Shown here piece after piece: positions 63,701 to 64,000 of a stretch of 64,000 nt of DNA. The first letter of the stretch is position 1, and each line of letters starts with the position of its first letter. Source of the DNA: Tomocerus qinae (lineage: Eukaryota > Arthropoda > Collembola > Entomobryomorpha > Tomoceridae); assembly GCA_020055645.1 (NCBI GenBank), contig JAECZT010000008.1:1054001-1118000 (forward strand), written 5' to 3'. The translations under genes were made by a program, and so were the position numbers. The notes beneath the pieces were generated by a model, which saw only the letters and a program-made list of their open reading frames with translations, ran no database searches and had not been told where the DNA came from.

Positions 63701-64000
63701 GAATTCCAACTCTTGAAAATTATTTTTTAAACTTTTTGCCTCGTACAAGTTTAAAAAATAATTAAAACTGTTGAATGTTATTTTTAAGCTTTTTGGCTCG
63801 TATAAGTATTAAATCATGAATTTCAACTCTTGAAAATTATTTTTTAAACTTTTTGGCTCGTACAAGCATTAAATCATGAATTTCAACTCTTGAAAATTAT
63901 TTTTTAAACTTTTTGGCTCGTACAAGTATTAAATCATGAATTTCAACTCTTGAAAATTATTTTTTTAAATTTTTTGCCTCGTACAAGTTTAAAAAATAAT
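60781..64000. repeat. Right-end duplication, offsets 2,238 then 2,346 bp
   Basis: CGTACAAATATTAAAACATG (60926/63164) is offset 2,238, and GAATTC (61355/63701) 2,346. The 108-bp change is the inserted pair at 63210-63317. Between the copies lies GAATACT/GAATAATATT material near 61,990-62,900, itself doubled. The window ends in a partial B (63970-64000) whose first base is T instead of C. Confidence 0.83.
63210..63317. repeat. Inserted B + shortened A pair, 108 bp
   Basis: B at 63210-63266 followed by a 51-bp A at 63267-63317. The A repeats the rare CGTACAAATATTAAAACATG of its upstream neighbour but lacks 9 bp (CTCTTGAAA) after GAATTTCAA, removing the right arm of the dyad. The pair is absent from the homologous place near 60,970. 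Confidence 0.88.

Larger units (their letters stand above)
1..64000. repeat. Satellite DNA array of A (60 bp) and B (57/56 bp) monomers
   Basis: The entire window is head-to-tail tandem repeat in one orientation. Each unit begins with a T-rich segment and the box CTTTTTGGCTCGTACAAGT, and the next box follows 60 bp later (A) or 56-57 bp later (B). I saw no inverted monomers, no unique spacer and no inserted element. Consensus GC is about 23%. The array starts and ends inside B monomers, so it continues on both sides. Such long, gene-free, hierarchically repeated arrays are usual for centromeric or heterochromatic satellites of eukaryotes; that role is inference. The family is not one I recognise. 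Confidence 0.98.

Noticed and set aside
1..64000. CRISPR array
   Set aside because: Units abut with no unique spacers. The part between boxes is itself repetitive, and no cas-like gene is present.
1..64000. Telomeric or subtelomeric simple repeat
   Set aside because: The unit is 56-60 bp with internal complexity, and there is no run of short G-rich repeats on either strand. A subtelomeric position cannot be excluded but nothing shows it.
1..64000. Origin of replication or matrix-attachment region from AT-richness
   Set aside because: The composition is uniform over the whole array, and no localised signal stands out.
1..64000. Assembly artefact from collapsed or stuttered repeats
   Set aside because: Copies differ by many scattered, position-specific substitutions and unit orders, which artificial looping would not give. 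Individual near-identical duplications (534 and 234 bp) could still be artefacts and need spanning reads.

Overview
The whole 64 kb window is one uninterrupted, AT-rich tandem satellite array. I find no supportable protein gene, RNA gene, transposon, CRISPR array or stretch of unique DNA. Every segment I read is built from two related monomers laid head to tail in one orientation. Monomer A is 60 bp and occurs in runs of 1-7. Monomer B is 57 bp, with a common 56-bp subtype. Both open with the same 19-bp box, CTTTTTGGCTCGTACAAGT; B normally has C for the second G. Past the box they are alignable but clearly diverged. The array is cut by both window edges, so its true length is unknown. At a mean near 59 bp the window holds roughly 1,080 monomers (arithmetic, not a count).

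The organism is almost certainly a eukaryote, because tens of kilobases of gene-free satellite with layered higher-order repeats are typical of centromeric, pericentromeric or other heterochromatic DNA. Consensus GC is about 23% (14 of 60 for A, 13 of 57 for B). I do not recognise the family, and the lineage cannot be fixed from sequence alone. An invertebrate such as a nematode or insect is plausible, but a plant or protist is not excluded.

The commonest local motif is B-A1-A2 (57+60+60 = 177 bp, near a nucleosome repeat). A1, the copy just after B, usually carries CGTATAAG instead of CGTACAAG. Above this lie many nested larger duplications. From left to right: 1-13.4 kb has A-rich runs and dispersed duplications with offsets of 589, 1,596/1,656, 2,475 and 4,487 bp. 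13.4-16 kb has a 1,003-bp duplication. 16-20 kb has a 2,058-bp duplication. 20.3-30.5 kb has a 20-monomer higher-order repeat of about 1.17 kb, interrupted by a 534-bp tandem duplication. 30.7-41 kb contains a divergent block D and duplications of 3,889, 1,002 and 1,292 bp. 42-44.5 kb has a 14-monomer, 822-bp repeat. 44.6-57.4 kb has duplications of 1,411, 942, 1,534 and 1,650 bp. 57.7-64 kb has duplications of 2,001, 234 and 2,238/2,346 bp.

Three features suggest function rather than mere junk. The 19-bp box is far better shared between A and B than the rest of the unit, and holds a near-palindrome (CTCGTACAAG) and the only CpG of each consensus. A carries a second dyad (TTTCAA-CTC-TTGAAA) that B lacks. 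Several diagnostic variants occur in both outer thirds of the window but are rare or absent in the middle, as if a younger block expanded inside an older array. All coordinates and offsets were read by eye, and block edges are approximate unless stated otherwise.
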